64,000 nt of DNA from Actinomycetota bacterium (GTDB taxonomy: Bacteria > Actinomycetota > Actinomycetes > S36-B12), in contig VGBL01000002.1 of assembly GCA_016870515.1 (NCBI GenBank), forward strand, positions 62,001 to 126,000, in the 5' to 3' direction. Of this stretch, positions 63,996 through 64,000 are shown piece by piece. A program made the translations under genes and the position numbers. Each line of letters starts with the position of its first letter. Within the stretch, counting starts at the first letter, position 1. The notes under the pieces are model-generated. The model was not told where the DNA came from and did no database searches. It saw nothing but the letters and a program-made list of their open reading frames with translations.

Positions 63996-64000
63996 CAGTG

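Noticed and set aside
1-64000. CRISPR arrays, prophage, transposases or integration sites
   Set aside because: No regular repeats, integrase, transposase or tRNA-flanked direct repeats were seen; the region looks like stable core genome.

Overview
The window reads as the chromosome of a high-GC, aerobic actinobacterium. It carries a complete Pup-proteasome locus, the mycothiol ligase MshC, RbpA, a GarA/FtsR/gcvH block, an InhA-type enoyl reductase, an F420-type LLM oxidoreductase and families largely confined to actinobacteria (DUF3090, SCO1664, DUF3099, DUF5703). SURF1 implies a haem-copper terminal oxidase. Intergenic spaces are short, 4-bp ATGA/GTGA stop-start overlaps are common, and GTG or TTG starts are frequent. 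No phage, insertion sequence, CRISPR array or rRNA operon is visible. I cannot name a genus; the gene order resembles the Streptomyces/Mycobacterium core.

Layout. 1-4569 (minus): TMEM175-like channel, TldD, TldE, DUF3099, SURF1 (cut by the left edge). 4647-6632 (plus): fabG, InhA-type fabI, sixA. 6638-7828 (minus): serB. 7899-22539 (plus) is a long co-directional run: stand-alone ABC ATPase, Fe-S photolyase, SpoU methyltransferase, histidine phosphatase, a copper monooxygenase lipoprotein with a coupled membrane protein, a CDP-alcohol phosphatidyltransferase, a nucleotidyltransferase/phosphomannomutase fusion, then gcvH-garA-ftsR-DUF151-merR, and a tandem glycine riboswitch in front of gcvP. 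22760-25435: class III aminotransferase (minus), GDPD phosphodiesterase and rbpA (plus), the last behind a SigR-type promoter. 25423-31103 (minus): M24 peptidase, acyl-CoA dehydrogenase, a decayed amidohydrolase, lnt, ppm1, fxsA. 31158-32066 (plus): 5'-3' exonuclease. 32059-47170 (minus): trmI, mpa, dop, pup, prcB, prcA, pafA, two FKBP isomerases, pafB, pafC, tatA, tatC, diacylglycerol kinase, helY. 47248-64000: an ABC exporter pair, HAD phosphatase, PAC2 protein, pgi, gnd, the mshC/SCO1664/DUF3090/phosphatase block, corA, uppP, LLM oxidoreductase, an altered aldo/keto reductase, DUF5703, an M20 peptidase and tRNA-Leu(GAG).

Functional links. Pup, Dop, PafA, Mpa and PrcAB form a whole tagging and degradation pathway, with the PafBC DNA-damage regulator in the same strand run. 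Lnt and Ppm1 act on lipoproteins and mannosylated envelope products; Tat export and UppP serve the same envelope, and at least two lipoproteins are encoded here. GcvH and GcvP belong to glycine cleavage, with glycine sensing placed on gcvP alone.

The most interesting items are: a bacterial PHM/DBH-type copper monooxygenase that keeps all six copper ligands, as a lipoprotein coupled to an unrecognised membrane protein; an aldo/keto reductase in which every member of the catalytic tetrad is replaced; a fusion whose phosphomannomutase half has lost its metal-binding loop; and a clear amidohydrolase pseudogene inside the lnt operon. Most of the rest is conserved actinobacterial core. I found no wholly new multi-gene system.
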